DNA of 64,000 nt, from assembly GCA_018697195.1 (NCBI GenBank), contig CM031879.1, positions 31,018,834-31,082,833 of the forward strand. Reading direction: 5' to 3'. The notes under the pieces are model-generated. The model saw nothing but the letters and a program-made list of their open reading frames with translations, ran no database searches and was not told the DNA's origin. Below are positions 25,163 through 36,280 of this stretch, piece by piece. The position numbers and the translations under genes were made by a program. Each line of letters begins with the position of its first letter. Within the stretch, counting starts at the first letter, position 1. Origin of the DNA: Certhia americana (taxonomy: Eukaryota; Chordata; Aves; Passeriformes; Certhiidae).

Positions 25163-25669
25163 ACAGTTAATGTGTAGTTTGATGGTTATTATAGAAACTT
25201 TAAAGCATAGTAAGTGGATATGTAACAGGAAAGACTGCTACATCTACAGGTGTACTAAAGGGTAACTCCTGCACACCTAATCCAATCAGTATTGTCCTTT
25301 ACTGTCAAGTTTGATGAATTGCAGTACTGGTAGCTTCCTGCTTGTTGACTGTTACCTACTTGTGTCAATGTACATCTGTAGTATGTACATGTGAAAGTGC
25401 CTTTAAATTTTAGAGGAGCTTTAGCTTTGCTCTTGTACTGTTGCATTTCCATTGCATCCTTTCCTGTTCGTGTATGGCTGCATTCCCATTGCATTCCTTC
25501 CACTCTTGAAGATCAAATAAAAACATGGAAAATCCACAGTTCTGGAAGAGAAATGTACTGTTAATCTGTTGTGACAATGCACTTTTATGTATAGTACTGT
25601 ACATTTTTGGCATGTACCATTACAAGCTTCAGTATACATTCAAGTTTGTTCCTCATAGTGTATCTTTAT

Positions 25670-25675
25670 AATAAA
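25670..25675 (+). terminator. SRGAP1: SRGAP1 distal poly(A) signal
   Basis: An AATAAA hexamer is followed by a U/GU-rich element (tctgtctctgtgtgtagtttt) starting about 15 bases later, the usual layout for cleavage and polyadenylation. Confidence 0.8.
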
Positions 25676-26141
25676 GAAGATAGTTCTGTCTCTGTGTGTA
25701 GTTTTGCTGGGGAAACCACCATATCTTCCAACATGGATTTACAATCTCCTTCCCACATAAGGGAGCATCCAGCACACCAGCAAACCCCAGCTACCCACAC
25801 CCCACACTGCACCAAGAGCTATAACCCTCTTGGCCTGAAGAAGCATTTGTTCCTGGAAAGTTCCTTGCCTAACTTCAATGTCCCTCAGTACTTGAAGACC
25901 CCTCACAAAGAGCCACCAACTTCACCCAGTTCTGCCTGAGCACCCATCAAGAGTAATCAATCGTGCTCACACTGGCTGAGAAAACACCCCGCTGCCCCAT
26001 CTCCTGCTTCCCACAGGAAAAATGGGGTGAAGAAAATACTCCAGCTTACATATTTTAAAAATAGAGTGAAAAGAATTAAAAAAGAGACATTTCTTAAAAT
26101 GGGGATATTTCTTGGAACAAAAGAAGAGATGCTGTCAGGCT

Positions 26142-26165
26142 GGGGGGGGGGGGGGGGGGGGGGGG
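26142..26165. repeat. Poly-G/poly-C tract, 24 bases
   Basis: An uninterrupted run of 24 G residues is followed by aatgggggaag. Such a run can form a G-quadruplex and is a frequent cause of length error in sequencing and assembly. Confidence 0.95.
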
Positions 26166-26529
26166 AATGGGGGAAGAGTGCCAAAGTTAAGGTTTATCTT
26201 CAGTGACCTTATGTCTGAGAAATGGTGGCAATACACACCCTCCCAGCTAGCTGCAGGAACCAGGGATTCTCTGTCAGGCTGATAGTGGCAGAGAGATGTT
26301 CTGCCATACATGGATCAGATACTATTAAGGACGGTTCCTGGGCTTGGAATACAGCTGCCCAAATAGGCTTGCCATGTGGCCCAACTTTGATGTTTAGGGC
26401 CAGATGGGCTATCTGGAAATGCATTCTCAATCCTACCTAAAAAATCCCTAAACCAGTCATCCCTGGTTGTTGTTGAAGACCACTGTGCACCTGAGGAAGA
26501 GAAATGCCCAGTTCTTCGAAGAGTTCCAG

Positions 26530-26655
26530 GCCTGGCCAGATGGTGCTTTAAGCAATCTGGTCTTAGGGTGAAAGGTGTGCCTGCCTATGGCAGGGTGTTA
26601 GAGCTGGATGATCTTTAAGGTGCCTTCCAACCCAAGCAATGCAATGATTCTATGT
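26530..26655 (+). mobile_element. CR1 LINE 3' end fragment
   Basis: The typical CR1 3' consensus text gagctggatgatctttaagg, then tgccttccaacccaa, ends in the short microsatellite-like tail aatgattctatg. The upstream boundary is approximate. Non-coding, 5'-truncated copy. Confidence 0.85.
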
Positions 26656-28524
26656 CAGGCAGTGTGGGGTGGTGTGGGGGAAGGGGCACAGCAGCCACCC
26701 CGGCTCAGAGTGGGGCTGTCACTACTCTGCCTGGGAAAGCTGCTGTAACACGACTGCCCATCGTGGCACCAGCCTCTGCTCCGCAGTGTCCAGCGACCTA
26801 TTTCAGGCATTTCTTCTTGTCCCCTCCTGCACAAAGGCTGACTAAGACACACAGGAGGGGACAGCAAAGGTCATTCCTCATTCAAGGTCCTACGTAGCCC
26901 AGAGGATGCATAACCCAATTTCCACAGTCAGATCATTCACTGGCGAGGGGAGTGGCTTATGTAGTGGCTTTTAATCTGTTTTAAAATAAATAAGAATACA
27001 CAAGAAGAGGAATCTCCTCCTGTTTTATAACACAAAGTTTCAGTGTTGCAGCGCTGACTTCCTAACTTCGTTACAGTTTTTGTAGTGGAAAGAAGCCCAG
27101 CTCTCATGGAGACAGCCAAAGCTTTTGGCAGGTGGTGGAGGAACTGCTGACTCTACTGGTGCTCAAAAAGCAACAGGGTGATGAGATGTTTTGCTGAGAA
27201 AAGTGTATTGGCTGAACAGAAGAAGAGTAGCAGTGGCAGCAGAGTGTTTAGCTCTCAGACCACTGCTGCAAATCATTGTTTCAAGCCACATGCAGCTCCA
27301 GGATGTGGCACTGCCCCAGCCTGCATGAACACCTCCTCAGACAGCATAAGGAAACCACAGAGGATCCATCCAGGTTTTCAGTTCTCCTTGTCAGAGACAC
27401 ATAGTTTGTTTCTTACTCTGTGGTTCACATGGGCTTACCCTGACCAGAAGGATCCACAACTGTCCTGTTCAGTCACTGCTACCCTGTGGAACAAGCCTTG
27501 ACATTAGTCTGGATGGAACTGATACATGAAGAGCAACTGAAATGGGAAAAATATTGACTAGAGATGGTACAAGATGAAGGTATTGTTCTTGTACATAGGA
27601 ATATTGCTTTTTCCATGGACTTGCCTCTTGAGGAAAAAAAACTCCCACTATAATACACAAAAGCCTAAACAGATCAACAATTTAGCATCCTAAAACCCAC
27701 TTAGCTGAACCAGCTCAATTATTGTTTAAAAAACAAGTAAATCCAACCACCCATTCAGTCATGTCACTGTAACTGCAGCTACTCCCTGTCTCTGCATTTT
27801 CCACAAGGGCATTTGCAGATCACACAGCTGGCAGCACCAGTCTCTGCCAGCACTCTGGCTCCAGCAGACCCAGCCAGAACAAGTTTTTCCTGCCCTTATG
27901 GCTCTGAGGTGTCATTCTCCACAGCAGTGCTGCAGCTCAGCTGGACCACAGCAGCCTTGGCCTCAACCCCAGGTCCTGCCCCCTCAGCCCTTTCCTGGCT
28001 GTCAGCCCCCCTGGATGCCCACCTCCCCCTGGTCCCAGCAGGGCTGTAGCCCTCACACAGTGTTGTGGTCCCTCTCATCCAGCCATCTACTGATCAGCAA
28101 GGCTAAAGCCAGTGGAAAGGGAAACAGAGAATGGCAGGCCTCGGAGCAGCAGGCCGGGTGCACTGTCCCCTCCAGATGCGAGAACTAAACTTGTGCAGAG
28201 GCACTAAGCTGGAATCAAGGGAGACAAAAGCTCAGTATTTCCTTACCTTCTTACACAGCTCTCACAGTGAGAGCTGACAGGCCCAAGAGCTGGAAGGAAA
28301 CATGTACAATTTGATGCTGACTGAGGGATTAAATAGAGTAAAATAACATGATCTGCATCTGGCTGAATTGGGCAGGTCAGCAGGTTTTCTCTTACCTTTC
28401 TCAATATATATATATACAAATTAAAAATGCGGGAATATGCTGTTTACTGTAACTCTGCAGTTAGCTGAGCCTCTGCCCCACAGCTGCACAAGCACTGTGC
28501 CCCATGTCTGTCCCTTCTCCTGAG

Positions 28525-28805
28525 TAAGAAGTGATAAGCCAAGAGGAAATGGCCTCAAGTTGAATCACAGGAGATTTAGATTGGATGTTAGGAAAAATTT
28601 CTTCACTGAAAAGGCTGTCAAGCACAGGAAAAGGCTGCCCAAGGAAGTGGCTGAGTCACCATCCCTGGAGGTTCTTAAAAGCCATATAGATGTGGCACTT
28701 GGTGACATGGTTTAGGCGTGGACATGGCAGTGCTGGACTGACAGTTGGGCTCGATGATCTGAAAAGGTCTTCTCCAACCCAAGTGGTTCTGTGATTCTGT
28801 GATCC
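28525..28805 (+). mobile_element. CR1 LINE 3' end fragment
   Basis: This copy shows the standard CR1 order: aagaggaaatggcctcaagttg, a stretch on ggatgttaggaaaaatttct, aggctgcccaaggaagtgg, gtggcacttggtgacatgg, gggctcgatgatctg, then the tail gtgattctgtgat. It is one of the better preserved CR1 ends in the window and is 5'-truncated. Confidence 0.93.
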
Positions 28806-30505
28806 CCAGTTGTGTCACTGCCATCTACCAGCAGGGTCAGGCCACACTGGTGACCAGTGAGAGCAGCTTAGTGATTCAGGGTTGGAGGCTGAGGATTTCC
28901 CTTTTTTTAATTAACAAATGGCATTGATTAATTTTTTTCAAGCAGCATACTAATGGAATATGAACATGAAGTACAAGGTAAAAAAAATTCAGCTGTAAAA
29001 TATGGACAAGTTGTGCTGTACAAAGGAGGTCAAACACTTGTGGGATCAAAATCAATAACAGTTGCACTGAGTGCAGCACCGTGGATAAACCAAAATCAAA
29101 CCCTGCATGTTCTCGTCTCTGTGAGGCACATCGATTCCTCCCTTAATGTCTGCCATGTGCCTTTTCAGTAGTGTACACTGACATCTATAAACCCTGACCA
29201 AACAACATAAAATAGTGATTTACATTTATTTGAATGAATTACGCTCCAGGAGGGACAAATCACTGAGCCCAGCACTCCTCTGGAGATGAATGAGACACTC
29301 ATTTAAATGGTCAGGCTTCTGGCAGTGAGTTTTTGATTGCAAAGAAATAGCATTAACATGGATGTTGGTACCGGAGTCATGAATAGAGAATTTAAATGTG
29401 CTAAAGGTGGAAAATCCCTAAAATCCTTCATGACTTCAACCAAGATCTGCTGAGTACCTTAAAACAACTCACTGCAACACATATTTTAATTGGGTTTTTA
29501 CCTGCCTACAATCTTTTCTGAGACAGACATTGCAGTAGCATCCCAGCACCCCCAGCAAAACAGCATCAAAGTGAATACAACAGGGTTATCCATCAATACT
29601 CACAGGTTTAAGCTGAATTTTATCTGGACAGTTTTCTGTCTATTTTTTTTTTCCTGAAAGCTACTACAAGAATATGACAAAAATTAATTTCAAACCTAGT
29701 GTGAAGACCATTTTTAAATTTGTCATAGACATCAAAAGGCTTATTTTATGATTAAGTCAAAGTTGTTCTGAACAAAATCAGTTTACGTACAATGTTACAA
29801 TCATAGATAGACATGTGGCTAATCTGGGGCTACTACATCATGTAGTTAATTCTGAACTCTCCTCTGTACCACTCCCAAAACTAGAAATTAAAAACAAATA
29901 AATATATATGCATGCATATATCATTTATTGAAAGCATTGAACCAGGTACATTGCAAAATTCCTGCTGTATGTTTTATCTCTCGGTAAGAAGACATGGTAA
30001 TGTGGTGTGTTTTGGAGGGGGAAAGCCCTCCATCCCTGGGCAGCATGTGGGGAACACCAGGCACCCTGACTGGAGGACCCCTACTCTCACACCCCCACAG
30101 GACCACCCTTCTGCTGCACCCCAGGCTGGCAGCACAGCAGATCCTGCCCAGCTTTCTCCAGCTGGGCAATGCTGTCATCCAGGCTTTCAAAATTCTCCCA
30201 GTATTAAAAATTAACTTTGTCAAACCCTGGAAGTTCAGAACTAGTATAATTTCTGACGTACTGTAGGCCTAAATGCCATTTGCATCCATGTACATCCATG
30301 AGTTGTGTATATGAAAATGTGCATGTCCAGTGAAGCAGCAGCTGATTTACAAGCTTCTATGTAAAAATTTGAGTTTCTTCTGTACCTGCATTGTAATATT
30401 GGATCTTTGGTTTGGCCTCTAGAGAAATAACTCGATATTCTGTTTACATGCCATCAGTTTGTGTGTTTTCCATTTCATTGTTTTAAATTTTTTCCTGTTT
30501 TATAG

Positions 30506-30573
30506 ACATACCAGCAGGCTCCAGAATTTCAACATGATTTCTGTGTGCACTACAGTTCCATCTCCAGTACCAG
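30506..30573 (+). other. Candidate orphan exon
   Basis: A 68-base segment lies between a strong acceptor (ttttttcctgttttatag) and the donor CAG/gtacaa. Two of its three frames are open. No protein match is recognised. Together with 33357-33452 it could be part of a non-coding transcript or an alternative SRGAP1 3' end. The call rests only on splice-site pattern. Confidence 0.25.
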
Positions 30574-31975
30574 GTACAATTATTATTTCCTCAAAGCAAA
30601 CTCAATTTTTTTAGACGTCCATTAGTAACTCTAGTCATAGAATAATTCAGTTATGTTTAATGTGCTTTTCATTCTTAGTTAATAAAATCAATGGGAAGGC
30701 AGTTCCTGAAGATAATTTAACTTTTCCCAATGTTTCCTTTTCTTGGTGAAAAAAACCAAGAGTTTTGCTCAGGCCTTACAAATTTAGCAGCATCTGGCCC
30801 CGATACCAGCTGTAGAAGGAGCCCTGTTTGAGGGTTCCTGTGCAGGGTGGCAGCACTACCCTGGTCCCTGCACTGGGACCTCCAGGGCTCCTCCCTGGTC
30901 ATCACAACATCAGTGGGACATTGTTCCCTCTGCTAACCTGAATGAGACTAAGTGTGAGAGCATTCAAATCTATACAACTCATCTAATACACTCTGAAACT
31001 CATGTGTCATGGTCAAACGAAAGCAACGCCCAAATGCACTGGGAAACAGTCCACACTTTGCTCCCTCGGAGGAGGACTGGAGGTAAATATGTCACCTGTG
31101 CCATCCCACCAAGGCTACTGAGTGTCACACATCATCCCTGAGGGTCTTTGCTCTCTTTGCTAAACCAAACACAAACATCTCCAGTGCCTTCAGTGGCTCA
31201 GTTTCCCCGCTGCATCCACTTTTCAAAGCACTGGCAATCGTCATGTTTCATCTGACTAGAGGAAGGATTCCAGTATCAAATAAAACACATCAAGCAGGGA
31301 AAGAACCCCTTTTGCATGTGGCAGAAATGCTTGTAGAATTAGCTGCTCCAATTCTGCAAAAGGAAATACAAATCACTTTGAGTTTATGCTTATGTGCAGG
31401 AATATTTTCCAGTGTGGCTTGCAGTAGTCTGAGTAAGAGTGAGGGATAATCAGGTGTGTTCATAACTTCTGTCGAAATAGCACTGAAGTGGGAGCGGTGC
31501 TGCTCTCTTCAGGGCTTTTGTAATTCGCTCCAATCTCTGGGAAATGCTGCCCAGCACCTCTGGTGTCCCACTCCACTGGGGGCAGAGTTTGACAGGGGAA
31601 GGACCTGAATGGGGGATGGTCTTAAACAGGGCAGACAATGATTCTGTGTTAGAGTGGCAGAAATATGAGACAAAAGATTCAGCCAGGGAGGCAATGAGCT
31701 GGGTCCAACTTACTGTCATGTGCCCAAGTGCCGGGAGTTATTTTGCTGCAGGGTATCCTCACTGCCAGGACAAGGTGTGCAGGGAAAGGAAGCAGCGGGG
31801 CCTGAGGGAAGTTGCAGATGTTTCAACACTTAAAAGACTGGAGGAAAAAAAAGGACGCTTGAATTCCTGTCAAGCTTCCTATCCATGACAAGTGATTTTG
31901 TGCCCTCTGCCATATTGTTGAAGGCAGGAGTGGTAGCCCACACTGACCTGGCCACTGGCTGTGCAAGGAGCCTGG

Positions 31976-32390
31976 ATCACAGAATCCCAGAATCACAGCA
32001 TCACTAGGTTGGAAGAGACCTCCAAGATTATCGAGTCCAACACATGCCCTAACACCTCAACTGGACCATGGCACCAAGTGCCACATACAGTCTTTTTTTT
32101 AAACACATTCAGGTGACTCCACCACCTCCCCAGGTAAAGTATTCCTGTACTTCATTATTTTTTCTGTGAAAAACTTTTTCTTGATATCCAGCCTATATTT
32201 CCCTTGGCACAGCTTGAGACTGTGTCCTCTCATTCTGTCGTTGCTCTCTGGTGAAAGAGACCAACCCCCACCTGACTACAGCCACCTTTCAGTGAGTTGT
32301 AGAGAGTGGTAAGGTCACCCCTGAGTCTCCTTTACTACAGGATAAACACCCCCAGCTCCCTCAGTGGTTCCTCACAATCTCCAGAATGAT
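31976..32390 (-). mobile_element. CR1 LINE fragment, reverse orientation
   Basis: The plus strand begins with atcacagaatcccagaatca and aggttggaagagacctccaa, the complement of the CR1 tail and 3' end, and continues through the longer CR1 region (ctgtgaaaaactttttcttg, gtcctctcattctgtcg) to about 32390. An internal T run at 32093-32100 interrupts it. Confidence 0.92.
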
Positions 32391-33356
32391 TATTTGTAAA
32401 ACTGTCCTGTTTAGCCCAGAGCAGAGAGTTCTTTGGAAACTTCATTTTCCTTCATGTACTCAGAATATGAAATATAAAACAACTTATTTTAAGCTCTAGC
32501 TTGTACCTCAGGGTAACTGAGTATTAAAAATTCATGGTTCAGTTCATAACAGTTTCTCATAATTTGTGTGGGTTTTCCATGGGGTTTACCTTTTAAGGGG
32601 AGCTGAATGCACATTTCATGGTGAGAGCACTGGCTCTTGGCCTCAAGCAAAATCCCAGTCCCCAACAAGTTAACCTATACAGGAACGTAAGGCTTATTCT
32701 ATCAGTTTATACTACAAAATACACTGCCTGAACTTTTTAAAGGAAAAATTCTCCGAAAACTTTCCAACAGCCCTTGAGTAGCTTCTGTTAAGACTGACGA
32801 TTTTACAAGTGACATGCTCTCTTCCAGATTCAAACACCAAACAAGAGTCCTGACATCTTCTAAGAGACTCAAGAGTTAAATTCAACTGCATCTCTCATTC
32901 CATGTATGGGATATTAACTCTATACTGCATCTTTGTGAAGTATTGAATACCTAAGTTATAAATTACAAAAGCTTGGTCTGTAAAGATATTATACAGCAAA
33001 TAAATATAAGCAATCAAAAAATCAACCACAAACTGAGAAAAACATTATTTCTTGCACAGCTGAACACCTCATTAATACAAGACAGACCAAAGCAAAGCAG
33101 CACAGAGAGAGAAAACAAAGCTGGCTTTAATAGGATTTCCCCTTTCATAGCAAATTCTGCAAGCTTAAATATATTTTCCATAGTAAAAAAGGACAAAAGA
33201 ACCTCTGTAACTTGTTCCTAAAGAAATATTTTATTGAAATGCTTTGCTGCATTTTTCATGCTTATAGGATAAATGCATTTCATTGTAAAATCTTATATAA
33301 AACAACTCTGCTTTAACATAAGAAAAATGCTTGCTTGTTTGTTTTGCTCTTTCTAG

Positions 33357-33452
33357 AATGAAAGACTGCTGCGAAGTATGTCTTCAGGAAATATCCTGAG
33401 TTTCACAAAGTGGCACTTCCTGATGGCACGATGACTTACTGGAAAATTACAG
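33357..33452 (+). other. Candidate orphan exon
   Basis: A 96-base segment lies between a strong polypyrimidine acceptor (tgttttgctctttctag) and the donor CAG/gtcagt. A frame inside it starting from position 33366 reads without stops up to the donor and includes YVFRKYPEFHKVALPDG, but that frame has a TGA next to the acceptor, so full coding use is doubtful. I do not recognise the sequence. Confidence 0.25.
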
Positions 33453-36105
33453 GTCAGTTCTGGTGAACAGCTTTGGGATGTCTCAGCTTCCTCAGCAGAG
33501 AAAGCCCCAAGGGTACACAGAGAAAACCCAAAGTACGAGTCAGGGCGCTGGGGACCAAATATTGCTATTAAAATAGTAATACTTAAGAATGCAAAGGAAA
33601 AGCTGTCAGACTAAGAACTTCTATTTGAGAGAGAGAGAGATGAAAAATTTAGCAGCCTTGTGTTTTATTTAAGGAGTTCAGCTCAGCAATCTGAGGACAC
33701 TGAAATCCTGCTGCTCTTCCTCCCTCCAGCAGCGCTTGCTGCCCATGGCTTAGCAGGACCCCAAAGAAGAGTTCAGGTGTATTGATAAGTTATGTAATTT
33801 GAGGCTCTCCTAACACTCTTAAAAGTGGCAAGTCTTTCCCCATGCTCACGAGTCTCAGCTCTTACCTACCTAAAGATCCTTCCTATGTGTTTCCTTCAGT
33901 TGTGAGCACACCACAGGAAGGGACAGAAACTCACCACCTCTTAAAATCCATCTGTTAATCATTTATGGCTTGTGAATGTCCTGCAGCCACTGACTTTTCA
34001 GAAACATTCTTCTTTTGGGACTTCTTCCTTTTAAATGTATCTGATAACATCAAGTGTCCCTTGGTGAGATCTTAGAGTGTTTCATAGAGAAATAATCCCC
34101 ATACTCATTGTTTTAGAAGCCACTTAATTAAACTGCTACAACACCATTTTTTATTTCTCCCATTTATTGTGCAACCAACTACTTCTGGATCTCTGCAGGG
34201 ATAAAATCAATCTCTCTTTGTTTCTGTTTCCAGTCTCCCTTACACACACATATGAACACACATATACAAACAGGTCTCACACTCCTACCCCGAATCTGGA
34301 GAATGTGTGTTTCTCACTCCCAAGGCTTTTGCAAATTTCCCTAATATCTTTGCTAAGCCAACAGACACACCAAACAGGGATAACATTCCTCAAGTGTTTT
34401 GTGAACATACATGTATTTTCATAATTAGGAGGAATAAAGGGGACAATATCCCATGTAGCAATCATCTTTGATGCAGTGCATGTGTTTTCCACCATTAAAA
34501 TCCCTTCAGGAGCATCCCTGTTTCCTTCATGTGGACACACACTTCTCCTCCCTCCTGGACTTTGTGTTTTAACAAGCAGTGTTCTGCAGTCCATTCATGG
34601 CAGGGCATCAAGAGCCTGTCACCTTTAGCTTGACTTTGTTCACAGAAGGAAAAAAGGGTGGGCCACATGGGGCCAGTTTCTTTTGGTAGTGCCTTGTAGC
34701 ATGCTACAACATCTCACTAACACTCCTTGCCATAAAAAGAATCAGTTAATGTACATATCAGAGGAGTTTCACTGCTGTTTAAAATTGTCTCTACTAATTT
34801 ACTAACTGCAATATTTTGTTGGACATCTTGGAAAAATCTCTAGGACAAATATTCCCTCATCAGAACTTCCTATTAAAATATTTGCAGCAATTTTCCTTCT
34901 AGTAAGAGAAAAAATTTCTGAAACAATGCTGTCCCTGTAAATAAACACTTTCCCCAAAGACGAGTGGTTTAACAGTATCTAGTAGAGTTAGTTTAACATC
35001 ATTGAAAAGTTTCCTCAGAGTTCATAAAACCCAAATTTACTCATTAGTAGAATTTGCATGTCCTCTAATCTTGCTAGCAGTCTCTACTGTAAGAATTTAG
35101 TCATGTGACTTCCAACAGTGTCCTTCATCTCATTGAGCTTCTAAGTTTTTCAGCAGCTGAACAGTTACATGGATCTCTCTCAAACTACAGTGACAGAAGT
35201 TATGTCTTTTACTTGGGAGGAAGAGGGGTGGGAGCACTCAACAAATCTGGGCATAAATCTTCTAATCTGTACCAGCGTAGCACAAGAGTCATTCATGATT
35301 TCAAAAGCCAGTTTTCTTTTATCATCAGAAAGACTGATAAGGTAGAAAAAAAATCATCTTGGTATGAGATTTCTTGAGGTGACTTGCCAAAAATAGTATA
35401 CAATATTATACCTGCAGAACAATGGCACAGTTTACAAATCTTTATGCACTGGCGTCACCCGATCTGGGACACAGCTGCACTGACATCACAGTTTATGCCT
35501 GACTAGATATCCAAATAAAGATCCTATGAAGTCTTTCATACTTCATTTATTTGTAATTGCCCCATGACCACAGACTTGCATTAACCCAAACAAAAGCAAA
35601 CTGAGCAGATCCTAGCAGAGAGCAGGGATCATCTGGAGAGGCTTTGAAAGGCTTCCAGGGCTGATGCAACATCATAAGGATAAGATGGGCACTGCACAAG
35701 CCCCCCACTTTGTGATTAGTTTTTAGTGTCAATGGGACAATCCAAGGACATACTGGATTTAAGTCCAGCACTTGAAAGATTCAAGCAAGCAAAAGCTTGG
35801 AATATTTTGTAAGAAAAGCAAACAAATGGTAGTACAGTGAGATGAGCACATTTGCCAGATCTTTAATGAGTTGGAACAACATTTTCCCAATATTTTACAC
35901 AGCTCCTCGTGAAACTAATGGCTCTGAGAAGCCCAAGAAGTCAATCAAGGAAGGCTGCACCAGGTTTGAGCACAGGTCCATGTAGCTCTGTACCTAATCA
36001 CTAACAGGGACTCTTAAATATATCCAGGGCACTTTGGAAACCCAGAACCAGCATGCAGTGGTATCTCAGTATCCTGTACCTTAGAGTTTACCTCACCCAA
36101 ATGCC

Positions 36106-36123
36106 TCTTTTTCTTTTCTTTTC

Positions 36124-36154
<31 letters not shown>

Positions 36155-36280
36155 CTTTTCTTTTCTTTTCTTTTCTTNNNNNNNNNNTTCTTTTCTTTTC
36201 TTTTCTTTTCTTTTCTTTTCTTTTCTTTTCTTTTTTCTTTTCTCTTTTCTTTTCTTTTCTATTTCATTTCATTTCATTTT
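36106..36280. repeat. (TTTTC)n microsatellite with assembly gap
   Basis: A long TTTTC array is interrupted by ten N at 36178-36187 and ends in a few ATTTC units. The gap size is a placeholder, so the true length is unknown. The strand composition is purely pyrimidine on the plus strand. Confidence 0.97.

Larger units (their letters stand above)
22983..25695 (+). other. SRGAP1: SRGAP1 3' untranslated region
   Basis: It runs from the TAG to just past the distal AATAAA at 25670-25675. Earlier AATAAA hexamers at 23256-23261 and 25516-25521 could give shorter forms. The last kilobase has a perfect 9-base hairpin (25136-25162), a short imperfect tandem repeat near 25440-25505 and a GCACTTT heptamer at 25579-25585 matching the miR-17-family seed. 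The length is inferred from the poly(A) signal, not from transcript data. Confidence 0.75.
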
